Assembly (NCBI GenBank): GCA_903832005.1
Contig: CAIKZO010000070.1
Span: forward strand, 84,427-148,426
Reading direction: 5' to 3'
Length of the DNA: 64,000 nt
Source: Enhydrobacter aerosaccus
GTDB taxonomy: Bacteria > Pseudomonadota > Alphaproteobacteria > Reyranellales > Reyranellaceae
Part shown: in pieces, positions 53,381 through 61,194 of the stretch
Layout of the letters: every line of letters starts with the position of its first letter
Position numbering within the stretch: position 1 is the stretch's first letter
Translations under genes and position numbers: made by a program
The notes under the pieces: model-generated
The model's input: the letters and a program-made list of their open reading frames with translations, nothing else
What the model was told of the DNA's origin: nothing
The model's database searches: none

Positions 53381-54184
53381 TCAGGAATTGGCGAGGGCGA
53401 GCCCGTCCGGCAGGAAGCTGGGCTTGGCCTCGGGCGCGAGCACTTCGCCCGACTCGAGGCCGTAGAGGTCGCGCGCCACGCGGTCGGTGAGCTCGGCCGG
53501 CACGCCGTCGAACACCAGCCGGCCGCCGGCAAGGCCGACCAGCCGGTCGCAGTATTTGCGGGCGAGTTCGAGGCTGTGGAGGTTCACCATCACGGTCATG
53601 CCGAGGTGGCGGTTGATGTGCTGGAGCGCGTCCATCACGACCTGCGTGTTGCGCGGATCGAGTGAGGCGATCGGCTCGTCGGCCAGGATGATCTCGGGCT
53701 CCTGGACCAGCGCGCGGGCGATCGCGACCCGCTGTTGCTGGCCCCCCGACAGCGTGTCGGCGCGCTGTGCCGCAAGCCGGCCGATGTCGAGGCCTTCCAG
53801 CGCTGAAAGACCCAGCGCCTTCTCCTCGTCGGTCCACAGCTTGAACAGCGAGCGACTGAGCGGCGCGTGATAGGCGCGGCCCATCATGACGTTGGTCAGC
53901 ACGTCGAGACGGCCGGACAGGTTGAACTGCTGGAAAATCATTGCACAGCGCGCCCGCCAGGCCCGCAGGTCGCGGCCCTTCAGCGCCGTCACATTGACGT
54001 CGCCGTAGTAGATACTGCCCGAACTCGGATCGTTCAGGCGGTTGATCATGCGCAGCAGGGTCGACTTGCCCGACCCCGACTGGCCGATCACGCCGACCAT
54101 CTGCCCCGCGGGCACGGTCAGCGAGATTCCATCGACGGCGCGCTTGGCGCCAAAGCTCTTAACGACATTGTCGAGTCGCAACAT
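53381..54184 (-). CDS. phnC: Phosphonate ABC transporter ATP-binding protein PhnC
   Basis: This 267-aa ATPase has Walker [19 protein letters not shown]-loop [22 protein letters not shown] (the phosphonate-type LDVLTNV run), signature [15 protein letters not shown] and Walker [14 protein letters not shown] chose the ATG at 54184 (MLRLDN); a TTG ten codons upstream is possible. It heads the operon phnC-phnD-phnE-phnE-DUF1045. Confidence 0.92.
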   Translation of the reverse strand: MLRLDNVVKSFGAKRAVDGISLTVPAGQMVGVIGQSGSGKSTLLRMINRLNDPSSGSIYYGDVNVTALKGRDLRAWRARCAMIFQQFNLSGRLDVLTNVMMGRAYHAPLSRSLFKLWTDEEKALGLSALEGLDIGRLAAQRADTLSGGQQQRVAIARALVQEPEIILADEPIASLDPRNTQVVMDALQHINRHLGMTVMVNLHSLELARKYCDRLVGLAGGRLVFDGVPAELTDRVARDLYGLESGEVLAPEAKPSFLPDGLALANS

Positions 54185-54227
54185 GAGTGAAGGCGTAGCC
54201 GTCGTGCGCTGCAAAAACGCGACGGAA

Positions 54228-54257
54228 AAATTACGGAATAAAGACGCCCCGGGACAA
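54228..54257 (-). promoter_or_regulatory. Weak sigma-70-like promoter candidate before phnC
   Basis: On the minus strand TTGTCC, 18 bases, then TAATTT lies 44-73 bases upstream of phnC. Match to consensus is only moderate, and no recognisable Pho box is present in the 92-base gap. The overlapping CCGGG/CCCGG stem (54249-54265) could instead terminate the upstream ubiA-like transcript. Confidence 0.25.
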
Positions 54258-54276
54258 CTGCCCGGTCACCCCACCG

Positions 54277-55137
54277 CTAGGACAAAGCGTAGAGGCAGAC
54301 CCCAATCCACAGCAGGACCGTGGCAATCAGCGGCTTGTCGGTCACCGCGACATCGGTCGGCGACTCACCGCCGGACAGCGCCTCGACGACGTACCAGTAG
54401 CGGAAAAGGCCAAAAATCACCAAGGGGATGGTGAAGCCCAGCCGGTCGTTGCCCGACGACATCACGAAGAGGCTGTAGAAGATCAGCGCGCCGACCGCCG
54501 AGATCTCGGCGTAGCGATCGACCAGCGCCACCGAATAGCGTTGCAGCACTTCGCGGCCGCCGGTGCCAGAGGTCGCCAGCTCCTGACGGCGCTTGATCGA
54601 CGCGAGGTAGAGCGCGAGGCAGAGCGATGTGATCGCCATCCAGTTCGACAGCGGCACGCCGATCGCCACGGCGCCGGCATAGATGCGCAGCACGAAGCCG
54701 ATCGCCACAGAGAAAATGTCGAGCACCGGCTGATGCTTCAGCCAGAACGAGTAGGCGTAGTTGAGCACGAGGTAGCAGCCGATCACGGCCATCGTCTTGG
54801 GCGACCAGAGCACGCCTGCGATCAGCACCGCATAGAGGATGACGATCAGCGCGATCGCCGTCCGCGGCTTCACCGTCCCCTTGGCGAGAGGCCGGCTCCA
54901 GCTCTTCACCGGATGGGCACGGTCGCGCTCGATGTCGCGCAGGTCGTTCAGGATGTAGGTCGCCGAGGAGGCCACGCAAAACAGGGCGAAGGCGATCAGG
55001 GCGTGGGTTATCGCCACGGGATCGTTGAACGCGCGGGCAAAGACCAGCGGCGCCAGCACGAAGCCGTTCTTTATCCACTGCTTCGGGCGGGCGAGGCGCA
55101 GCAGCTCCGGCAATCGGACATTAAATGGCAGTTTCAT
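54277..55137 (-). CDS. UbiA-family prenyltransferase, probable polyprenyl-phosphate phosphoribosyltransferase (DPPR synthase-like)
   Basis: This 286-aa membrane protein has about nine spans and the Asp-rich motif NDLRDIERDRAHPVKSWSRP near residue 65, which with RPKQWIKNGFV at the N terminus is the pattern of decaprenyl-phosphate 5-phosphoribosyltransferases (mycobacterial Rv3806c, Azorhizobium NoeC group) rather than of quinone prenyltransferases. The enzyme would load phosphoribose from PRPP onto a polyprenyl phosphate. It is divergent from genes for a GtrA-like protein and DprE1/DprE2-like epimerase subunits, completing a route to polyprenyl-phosphate arabinose. Confidence 0.85.
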   Translation of the reverse strand: MKLPFNVRLPELLRLARPKQWIKNGFVLAPLVFARAFNDPVAITHALIAFALFCVASSATYILNDLRDIERDRAHPVKSWSRPLAKGTVKPRTAIALIVILYAVLIAGVLWSPKTMAVIGCYLVLNYAYSFWLKHQPVLDIFSVAIGFVLRIYAGAVAIGVPLSNWMAITSLCLALYLASIKRRQELATSGTGGREVLQRYSVALVDRYAEISAVGALIFYSLFVMSSGNDRLGFTIPLVIFGLFRYWYVVEALSGGESPTDVAVTDKPLIATVLLWIGVCLYALS

Positions 55138-55151
55138 TCAGCTATCTCGCT

Positions 55152-55157
55152 TATACT
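55152..55157 (+). promoter_or_regulatory. -10-like box of the gtrA/dprE operon
   Basis: TATACT lies only eight bases before the ATG at 55166 in the 28-base gap between two divergent genes. If used, transcription would start at or next to the ATG, giving a leaderless mRNA. No good -35 box is visible. Confidence 0.35.
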
Positions 55158-55165
55158 GCCAAATA

Positions 55166-55579
55166 ATGCGGCTGGCGATCATCTATACGGCCCTCGCGCT
55201 TGTCGCGATGGCCACTAACATCGGCTCCCAGGAACTCACTGTCCGTGCCTATCACGGGCCGTTCCAGATCGCGCTGTCGGTCTTCATCGGCACCGGTGTC
55301 GGGCTGGTGGTGAAGTACCTGCTCGACAAGGCCTTCATCTTCCGCTTCCGGGCACGCGACAAATTGCACGATGCCCAGACCTTCGGCCTCTACACGATGA
55401 CCGGCGTGGTCACGACGGCGATCTTCTGGGGCTTCGAGTTCAGCTTCGACCAGATCTTCCAGAGCAAGGACATGCGCTATCTCGGCGGCCTCATCGGTCT
55501 GGCGATCGGCTATTGGACCAAGTACCGGCTCGACAAGCGGTATGTCTTCGGCCCCGGACCGAAACAGGGCACGGCATGA
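55166..55579 (+). CDS. GtrA-like small membrane protein
   Basis: This 137-aa protein has four membrane segments and the GtrA-family features TNIGSQELTVRAY, GTGVGLVVKYLLDKAFIF near residue 45 and IGYWTKYRLDKRYVF at the end. GtrA proteins help move or present polyprenyl-linked sugars; the mycobacterial homologue Rv3789 precedes dprE1 and acts in arabinan assembly. The same order is found here. It overlaps the DprE1-like gene by ATGA. Confidence 0.85.
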   Translation: MRLAIIYTALALVAMATNIGSQELTVRAYHGPFQIALSVFIGTGVGLVVKYLLDKAFIFRFRARDKLHDAQTFGLYTMTGVVTTAIFWGFEFSFDQIFQSKDMRYLGGLIGLAIGYWTKYRLDKRYVFGPGPKQGTA

Positions 55580-56871
55580 GACCGGTCTCGTCATGGGGCC
55601 GCCTCTCGGCCGCGCCGCACGACGTAGTCGAGCTGGCCGACCGCGAGCGCATCGGCGACGCGCTGGCCGCGCACCAGCCCGGCGTCGCCTACGGCATGGG
55701 CCGCAGCTACGGCGACGAATGCCTCAACCCGAACGGCGTGCTCTGGAACACCGCCGGCCTCGACCGGCTGATCTCCTTCGATCCTGCGACCGGCCGGCTG
55801 GTCTGCGAAGCGGGCGTCGTGTTGCGCGACATCCAGCGCCTGATGATCCCCCGCGGCTGGAGCTTGCCGGTCGTGCCGGGCACCCAGATCGTCACGGTGG
55901 GCGGCGCGATCGCCAACGACGTCCATGGCAAGAACCACCACGGCGCCGGCACGTTCGGTGACCATGTGCACACGCTGCGCCTGGTGCGCACCGACGGCAC
56001 GGTGATGGGCTGCGGCCCCGACCATCAACCCGACTGGTTTGCCGCGACCGTGGGCGGTCTTGGCCTCACCGGCGTGATCGCGCAGGCCGAACTGCAGCTC
56101 CGCCCATCGCCCGGCCCGTGGCTCGAAGCCGAGACGGTTCCCTACACCGGCCTCGATGCTTTCTTCCGCCTGTCCGACGAGGCGCCTGCCGATTGGGAGC
56201 ACACAGTCTCGTGGATCGACTGCACCTCGGGCGCCGACGTGCGCGGCCTGTTCCTGCGCGCCAACCCGACCGCTCTCAGCCCCGGCCGGCCGTGGCGCTC
56301 GCGCGCGCGCGCGATGCCTGTCGTGCCTCCGATCTCGCTGGTGAACGGCCTGACGCTCCGGTCGCTTAATCGGGCCTACTACGCGCTGGGCACGCGCCAT
56401 CCCGGCAAGCGCCTCGTGCACTACGAGCCCTTCCTTTATCCGCTCGACGGCATCCAGCACTGGAACAGGCTCTACGGGCCCAAGGGCTTCTATCAATATC
56501 AATGCGTCGTCCCTCCGGGCCCCGGCCCGCAGGCGGTGCGCGACATGCTCGAGTCCATCCAGCGCGCGGGCGAAGGCTCGGTGCTGGCCGTGCTCAAGAC
56601 TTTCGGCGACCGCCCGCCGCCCGGCCTGCTCAGTTTCGTGGCGCCGGGCATCACGCTCGCCCTCGATTTCCAGAATCGCCCGGGAGCGCTGCGCCTGTTC
56701 GAGCGGCTCGATGCCATCGTGCGCCAGGCCGGCGGCCGCATTTACCCCGCCAAGGACGCGCGTATGCCGCGGGAGATGTTCGAGGCGGGCTACCCGCGGC
56801 TGGGCGAGTTTCTTCCCTTCCGCGATCCGGGCATAAGCTCGGCCATGTCGCGCCGTCTGATGGGAAGCTAA
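55576..56871 (+). CDS. DprE1-like FAD-dependent decaprenylphosphoryl-ribose 2'-oxidase
   Basis: This 431-aa VAO-type FAD oxidoreductase has GMGRSYGDECLN near residue 40, VVPGTQIVTVGGAIANDVHGKNHH near 100-122 and the C-terminal AKDARMP with Lys393, matching the active-site Lys418 region of M. tuberculosis DprE1. It oxidises the 2'-OH of polyprenylphosphoryl ribose. By hand alignment the Cys387 that benzothiazinone drugs bind covalently is Ala362 here. It is translationally coupled to the GtrA-like gene and four bases before the DprE2-like gene. Confidence 0.86.
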   Translation: MRPVSSWGRLSAAPHDVVELADRERIGDALAAHQPGVAYGMGRSYGDECLNPNGVLWNTAGLDRLISFDPATGRLVCEAGVVLRDIQRLMIPRGWSLPVVPGTQIVTVGGAIANDVHGKNHHGAGTFGDHVHTLRLVRTDGTVMGCGPDHQPDWFAATVGGLGLTGVIAQAELQLRPSPGPWLEAETVPYTGLDAFFRLSDEAPADWEHTVSWIDCTSGADVRGLFLRANPTALSPGRPWRSRARAMPVVPPISLVNGLTLRSLNRAYYALGTRHPGKRLVHYEPFLYPLDGIQHWNRLYGPKGFYQYQCVVPPGPGPQAVRDMLESIQRAGEGSVLAVLKTFGDRPPPGLLSFVAPGITLALDFQNRPGALRLFERLDAIVRQAGGRIYPAKDARMPREMFEAGYPRLGEFLPFRDPGISSAMSRRLMGS

Positions 56872-56875
56872 AACA

Positions 56876-57625
56876 ATGAACGCAAAGACCAGGATCGTCG
56901 TCATCGGCGCCACGTCGGCGATCGCCGAACACTGCTGCCGCCTGTGGGTCGAGCGCGGACCCGTGGATCTCACCCTGGTCGCACGCGACGCCACCCGGAC
57001 CGAACGCATCGCGACCGACCTGCGGGTGCGCGGCCCGGCCTCGACGGTGACCGTCATGACGGCCGACTTCGTCGATGCCAAGGACATCGCCCGCGTGGCC
57101 AAGGCCACGACCGATGCGGGCGCGGTCGACATCGTGCTGATCGCCCACGGCGCGATGCCGAAACAGGAACTCTGCGCCGACATCGACTTCTGCCGCGAGA
57201 CGCTCGAGATCAACGCCGTGTCGCCGGCGCTCTTCGCCGAGGCTTTTGCCGGGCACTTCGCCACGGCCAACCACGGCACGATCGCGATCATCGGCTCGGT
57301 CGCGGGCGATCGCGGACGCAAGGTCAATTACACCTACGGCGCCTCCAAGGGGCTGATCGAGCGCTACGCCCAGGGTCTCGACCATCGCTTCGCCGGCAGC
57401 GGCGTCTCGGTCGTGCTGCTGAAGCCCGGCCCGACCGACACGCCGATGGCGGCCGAGCACAAGGCAAAGGGCCGCAAGCTCGCCTCCGCCGAACAGGTCG
57501 CGCGTACGATCGTGCAGGGCATCGACCGCCGCAAATTCGTCGTCTATGCGCCGCCGCTGTGGCAGCTCATCATGTTGATCGTGCGTCACTTGCCGCGCTT
57601 CATCTTCAACAGACTGTCGCTCTGA
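56876..57625 (+). CDS. DprE2-like short-chain dehydrogenase (decaprenylphosphoryl-2-keto-ribose reductase)
   Basis: This 249-aa SDR has the cofactor motif VIGATSAIAEHC characteristic of DprE2, LIAHGAMP near residue 90, an active-site GSVAGDRG and YGASK (Tyr-x3-Lys). With the preceding DprE1-like protein it would epimerise the 2' position of polyprenylphosphoryl ribose, yielding the arabinose donor. A hydrophobic C-terminal segment (LWQLIMLIVRHL) suggests membrane attachment, as in mycobacterial DprE2. The ATG at 56876 lies four bases after the DprE1-like gene. Confidence 0.86.
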   Translation: MNAKTRIVVIGATSAIAEHCCRLWVERGPVDLTLVARDATRTERIATDLRVRGPASTVTVMTADFVDAKDIARVAKATTDAGAVDIVLIAHGAMPKQELCADIDFCRETLEINAVSPALFAEAFAGHFATANHGTIAIIGSVAGDRGRKVNYTYGASKGLIERYAQGLDHRFAGSGVSVVLLKPGPTDTPMAAEHKAKGRKLASAEQVARTIVQGIDRRKFVVYAPPLWQLIMLIVRHLPRFIFNRLSL

Positions 57626-57637
57626 GAGGCAGACCTC

Positions 57638-58477
57638 ATGACCTTCACCAGCGAAAATCTCGGCGGCCACATGGCCGTCGCCGTCGGCGGCATCGACCTC
57701 AACCGCTTGCCCGACCCCGCGACGCAGGCCGCCCTGCGCGACCAGCTCAACCACAATCTTGTGCTCTGCATCCGCGGCCAGCAGCTCGCCCCTCCCGCTT
57801 TCCGTGACGCCATGGCGCGCTTCGGCACACCGATGCTGCGCAAGCAGCTCGCCAGCACCGAGGAATGCGCCGAGGTGAACATCATCTCGAGCGAGGACCG
57901 CGACGTGCTGGGCGATGGCAAGAAGCTGGTCAACGGCGCCTCCTGGCACACCGACGACAGTTTCATGCGCGAACCCTGCTCGCTCACCATGCTCTACGGC
58001 GTTGTCGTGCCAAGCCGCGGCGGCGATACGCAGTTCATCAACATGCACGCAGCCTACGACGCACTCTCGCCCGAGATGAAGGCGCGGATCGACGGGCTGC
58101 AGGTCGTCCACAAATACCAGTCGAGCCGCCAGACCAACCGCGTTTCCAAGCGGCCCGAGGACGAGATGAAGGCGATGCCGGAAGCAACGCACCCGCTGGT
58201 CCGCACGCACCCGGAGACCGGCCGCAAGGCGCTCTATCTCAACGCCAACCGCATGGAGCAGGTCGTCGGGCTGGAGCGCGCCGAGAGCGACAAGTTGCTC
58301 GACGAATTGATCGCGCACGCGATCGAGCCGCGCTTCCAGTATCGCCATGTCTGGCGCGAAGGCGACATCGTGATCTGGGACAACCGCGCCACCATGCACA
58401 AGGCCAACGCCGACTATCCCGAAGGCGAGCGTCGCCTGATGCACCGCGTGATCGTGGCCGGCGACGCGCCGTACTGA
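57638..58477 (+). CDS. TauD/TfdA-family Fe(II)/2-oxoglutarate dioxygenase
   Basis: This 279-aa enzyme has the iron-binding facial triad His104-x-Asp106 (SWHTDDSF) and His269 (LMHRVIV). Family members release sulfite from taurine or hydroxylate aryloxy-alkanoates, carnitine-like or other carboxylates; the substrate is not apparent. It follows the DprE2-like gene by 12 bases in the same direction but has no obvious link to it. Confidence 0.88.
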   Translation: MTFTSENLGGHMAVAVGGIDLNRLPDPATQAALRDQLNHNLVLCIRGQQLAPPAFRDAMARFGTPMLRKQLASTEECAEVNIISSEDRDVLGDGKKLVNGASWHTDDSFMREPCSLTMLYGVVVPSRGGDTQFINMHAAYDALSPEMKARIDGLQVVHKYQSSRQTNRVSKRPEDEMKAMPEATHPLVRTHPETGRKALYLNANRMEQVVGLERAESDKLLDELIAHAIEPRFQYRHVWREGDIVIWDNRATMHKANADYPEGERRLMHRVIVAGDAPY

Positions 58478-58486
58478 GCGAGGCCG

Positions 58487-58515
58487 GTTACAAAAAGTAA
58501 CGCTTTTAAAAAGCG
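58487..58515. terminator. Two abutting inverted repeats after the TauD-like gene
   Basis: GTTAC-AAAAA-GTAAC (58487-58501) is followed by CGCTTTT-A-AAAAGCG (58501-58515), sharing a base. They lie in an AT-rich gap unusual for this window. They could be alternative hairpins, a weak terminator or an operator for the downstream FKBP gene. Confidence 0.4.
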
Positions 58516-58594
58516 GAATTAAAGGGAAAGACCTCTTTGTGCCGTTGTTTCCTATCGCTAACGTTGTAAGCGACCTCCTCGAGGACCAAGCAGA

Positions 58595-59026
58595 ATGACA
58601 ATGACCCGCCGCTCCCTGATCGCGGCCGTACCCCTCGTTGCCGCCCTTCCGGCAGCAGCCCAAACGCAAGGAAAAGCCATGACGACCGAGAGCGGCCTGA
58701 AAATCATCGACACGACTGTCGGCACCGGTGACAGCCCCAAGACCGGCCAGATCTGTGTCATGCACTACACGGGCTGGCTCTCCGAGGGCGGCGAAAAGGG
58801 CAAGAAATTCGACTCTTCCAAGGACCACGGCGCGCCCTTCGAGTTTCCCATCGGCATGAAGCGCGTCATCGGCGGTTGGGACGAAGGCGTGGCCAGCATG
58901 AAGGTCGGCGGCAAGCGGACGCTGATCATTCCGCCGGAACTCGGCTACGGCGCACGCGGCGCCGGCGGCGTCATCCCGCCCAACGCCACGCTGATTTTCG
59001 ACGTCGAGCTGCTGGGCATCAAGTAG
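58595..59026 (+). CDS. Exported FKBP-type peptidyl-prolyl cis-trans isomerase
   Basis: This 143-aa protein has a Tat-like or Sec signal (TRRSLIAAVPLVAAL, cleavage near AAAQT) and a single FKBP domain: HYTGWLSEGG, KFDSSKDHGAPFEF, VIGGWDEGVASMKVGGKR and PPELGYGARGAGGVIPPNATLIF. It should accelerate proline isomerisation of periplasmic proteins. The ATG at 58595 follows GAGGACC; an ATG two codons later is equally possible. Confidence 0.9.
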   Translation: MTMTRRSLIAAVPLVAALPAAAQTQGKAMTTESGLKIIDTTVGTGDSPKTGQICVMHYTGWLSEGGEKGKKFDSSKDHGAPFEFPIGMKRVIGGWDEGVASMKVGGKRTLIIPPELGYGARGAGGVIPPNATLIFDVELLGIK

Positions 59027-59083
59027 CGTCATCGCGCCATTTTAAGCGCGTTGCCGAGAATCCCGACTTTTGGTCGTTACTGA

Positions 59084-59106
59084 CGGGGCATGATTTGATC
59101 GCCCCG
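59084..59106 (+). terminator. Terminator-like stem after the FKBP gene
   Basis: CGGGGC (59084-59089) and GCCCCG (59101-59106) pair around an 11-base loop in the gap between the FKBP gene and the convergent regulator gene. No T-run follows. Confidence 0.3.
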
Positions 59107-59124
59107 ACTTTCACGCATCCAGCA

Positions 59125-59757
59125 TCAGCCTTCTGGCGCGGCATTTCCACGCCGCGGCAGGAGGACTAACTCTGCCGCCTCCTCGGCGTCCTTGAGGAGG
59201 GTCTTGCGCGGCGTGCCCATCTGCGCACGCATCGTCAGACCGCGGGCAAGGTCGATGACCTGGCTCGCGCGCACGGCAGCTGGAAAATCAGACGGGACTT
59301 CTCCCGCGTCGATCCCGTCCCGGAAACGGCGTTCCACGAGGGCCGCGCCACCAGCTGCGGCGTCCTTCAGGAACTGCCTGACTTCAGCGTCGTCTACGAG
59401 GGGCGCGACGCACACGAGAAGACATCCCGGTGCGCGTCCTCTGTCGGTCGCACTTTCTACGGCGTGCTCCAAGAAGCCGGCGAGCGAGTCGCGAAGAGTC
59501 GTCGGCGTGAGGAGCGCCTTTGCAGCACGAGCGCCCTTCGCCTCTGCGTAGGTCCGAAGGACACGCAAGAATAGCGTCCGCTTATCACCGAAGACGGCAT
59601 ACAGGCTCGGCCGCCCCACGCCCATCCCGGCGACGAGATCGTCGATCGTCACTCCGTCGTAGCCCTTCGACCAGAACACCTGGGTCGCTTTTTCCAGCGC
59701 GTCCATCTCGTCGAAGCTGCGCGGCCGCCCACGCGCCTTAGGGGTATTCTGAACCAT
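59125..59757 (-). CDS. TetR/AcrR-family transcriptional regulator
   Basis: This 210-aa protein has an N-terminal RGRPRSFDEMDALEKATQVF and the helix-turn-helix VTIDDLVAGMGVGRPSLYAVF (about residues 36-56), then a ligand-binding domain with a CLLVCVAPL segment. It is divergent from the SDR gene at 59879 and probably represses it from the shared AT-rich gap (inference). Confidence 0.88.
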   Translation of the reverse strand: MVQNTPKARGRPRSFDEMDALEKATQVFWSKGYDGVTIDDLVAGMGVGRPSLYAVFGDKRTLFLRVLRTYAEAKGARAAKALLTPTTLRDSLAGFLEHAVESATDRGRAPGCLLVCVAPLVDDAEVRQFLKDAAAGGAALVERRFRDGIDAGEVPSDFPAAVRASQVIDLARGLTMRAQMGTPRKTLLKDAEEAAELVLLPRRGNAAPEG

Positions 59758-59772
59758 TCAGTTAAAAAATCC

Positions 59773-59830
59773 TTGAATCACACCTTCCGCCCCTATTATT
59801 ATACTAAATAGTTCTAAATTAGCAAACCAG
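59773..59830 (+). promoter_or_regulatory. AT-rich divergent promoter/operator region of the TetR-SDR pair
   Basis: The gap holds TTGAAT (59773) and, 15-21 bases on, TATTAT or TATACT (59794-59805), a possible sigma-70 promoter toward the SDR gene. CTAAATAGTTCTAAATTAG at 59804-59822 contains two CTAAAT half-repeats that could be a TetR-type operator. Both are tentative. Confidence 0.35.
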
Positions 59831-59878
59831 CCTTGGCCTCGCAGGGCCTCACGACCCGACCTTCACCCGGAGACGCCC

Positions 59879-60832
59879 ATGGAACATTCGATCGCGCTCG
59901 TCACCGGCACCACCTCCGGGCTTGGGCACGCCGCAGCGCGCTTGCTCGCCGCCAAAGGCTGGCACGAGATCATTGTCACAGGCCGCAACCAGGCCCAGCT
60001 CCGTGAAACGGCCGCTCAACTCGCGGCTGAGTCCAAGACACAGGTTTTCACGCCACTGGAGCTGGATCTGGACACACCGTCCAGCGTCCAGTCCGCGCTC
60101 GCCGAACTGGTCAAGCGAGGTCGGCCGATCGATTTCCTGCTGCTCAATGCCGGGATGGTCCCAGGTAAGAAGCGCGTGCTCACTGCTGCGGGCATCGAGG
60201 CTTCTGAGGCCCCGCTAATTGGCCATCATCTACTGACTGTCGGGTTGCTCCGCGCCAACTTGCTGAGTCCCAAAGCGAGGATTGTCATCACCAGCGCGGA
60301 ACCTGCGCGTGGGGGCGTCCCCATGTTCCAATACACCGACGTGCCCGCCTTCGCGGCCAAATACTTCCGGGACGACCAAACCGCCGCTGTTGAAGCCCTG
60401 ATTCGCAGCGGGCCGAACGTGAAATACGCGCCCAACAATGCGTATGCCGACGCCAAGCTCATTGTCGCTTGGTGGGCCGCAGCGCTGGCGCCCCGACTAC
60501 CCTCCGGCATCGCCGTGTACGCAGTCTCGCCCGGTGCATCGAACGCCACCAATGTGGCGCGAAACGCTGGCCCGTTGTTGAAGTATCTGATGATTCCAAT
60601 CGTGAACCTCATTCCCGGCATGAATCAGACTCCGGAGATCGCGGCCGGTCGGTACCTCCAGGCGTCGGAGTTCGGAACCGACGTCTCAGGGCAATTCTTC
60701 GCCTCGGCTAAAGGGAAGTTCTCAGGCCCGATGGAGGTACAGCGCCAGCCACACCTCTACGATCGCGCTAGCCAGGAAGCCGCGTGGCAGGCCGTCGTCA
60801 ATGTCTCCGGTGTGGACTTAAGTCGTTACTGA
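59879..60832 (+). CDS. Short-chain dehydrogenase/reductase
   Basis: This 317-aa SDR has the NAD(P) motif VTGTTSGLGHAAARLLA, LLLNAGMV near residue 90, active-site Ser in VITSAEPARGG and Tyr-x3-Lys in YADAKL. It is longer than a classical SDR, resembling the protochlorophyllide-reductase/retinol-dehydrogenase-like branch. The ATG follows CCGGAG. It is probably controlled by the divergent TetR protein. Its 3' end overlaps the convergent TfoX-domain gene by 15 bases. Confidence 0.87.
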   Translation: MEHSIALVTGTTSGLGHAAARLLAAKGWHEIIVTGRNQAQLRETAAQLAAESKTQVFTPLELDLDTPSSVQSALAELVKRGRPIDFLLLNAGMVPGKKRVLTAAGIEASEAPLIGHHLLTVGLLRANLLSPKARIVITSAEPARGGVPMFQYTDVPAFAAKYFRDDQTAAVEALIRSGPNVKYAPNNAYADAKLIVAWWAAALAPRLPSGIAVYAVSPGASNATNVARNAGPLLKYLMIPIVNLIPGMNQTPEIAAGRYLQASEFGTDVSGQFFASAKGKFSGPMEVQRQPHLYDRASQEAAWQAVVNVSGVDLSRY

Positions 60833-61192
60833 CTTGGATTTGGGCTTGGGTTTGCGCCTGGTCGCCACCCGTCGGGCGGCGGCGAGCGCGGCGCGGGCCC
60901 AGACGACGAGCTCTTCGGGCTCGTCGAGCAGGCGTTCGGGCACTTTCCAGAAGGCGAGGTCGATGGTGCGGCCGCCTTTTGCATACTTGAGGGGCGGCTC
61001 GGATTCGGCTTCCTTGAAGATGTCGCGGTTCTGGTCGTCGACGCGGACGTAGAAAGTGTCGTCGGCCACCATGCCGAACATCAGCCCGTTGCTGAACATG
61101 CCGGTCTTGCCGAACATGCGCCGCAAGGTGACCCGGCCCAGCGGCGAGAGCTGCTCGCGCAGGAATTCTCCGAAGCCATCGCTCGCGACCAA
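60818..61192 (-). CDS. TfoX N-terminal-domain protein
   Basis: This 124-aa protein has the TfoX-N pattern: LREQLSPLGRVTLRRMFGKTGMFSNGLMFGMVADDTFYVRVDD compressed into the first 60 residues (read here as the RRMFGKTG and FGMVADD motifs), then a Lys/Arg-rich tail. I chose the TTG at 61192, two bases after the ABC ATPase stop, with GAGG seven bases upstream. Stand-alone TfoX-N proteins are of unknown function and are not competence regulators as such. Confidence 0.78.
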   Translation of the reverse strand: MVASDGFGEFLREQLSPLGRVTLRRMFGKTGMFSNGLMFGMVADDTFYVRVDDQNRDIFKEAESEPPLKYAKGGRTIDLAFWKVPERLLDEPEELVVWARAALAAARRVATRRKPKPKSKSVTT

Positions 61193-61194
61193 GC

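Noticed and set aside
56651..59032. 793-codon open frame on the minus strand
   Set aside because: It runs antisense across the DprE2-like, TauD-like and FKBP genes, all of which have recognisable active sites; a product of GC-rich codon bias.
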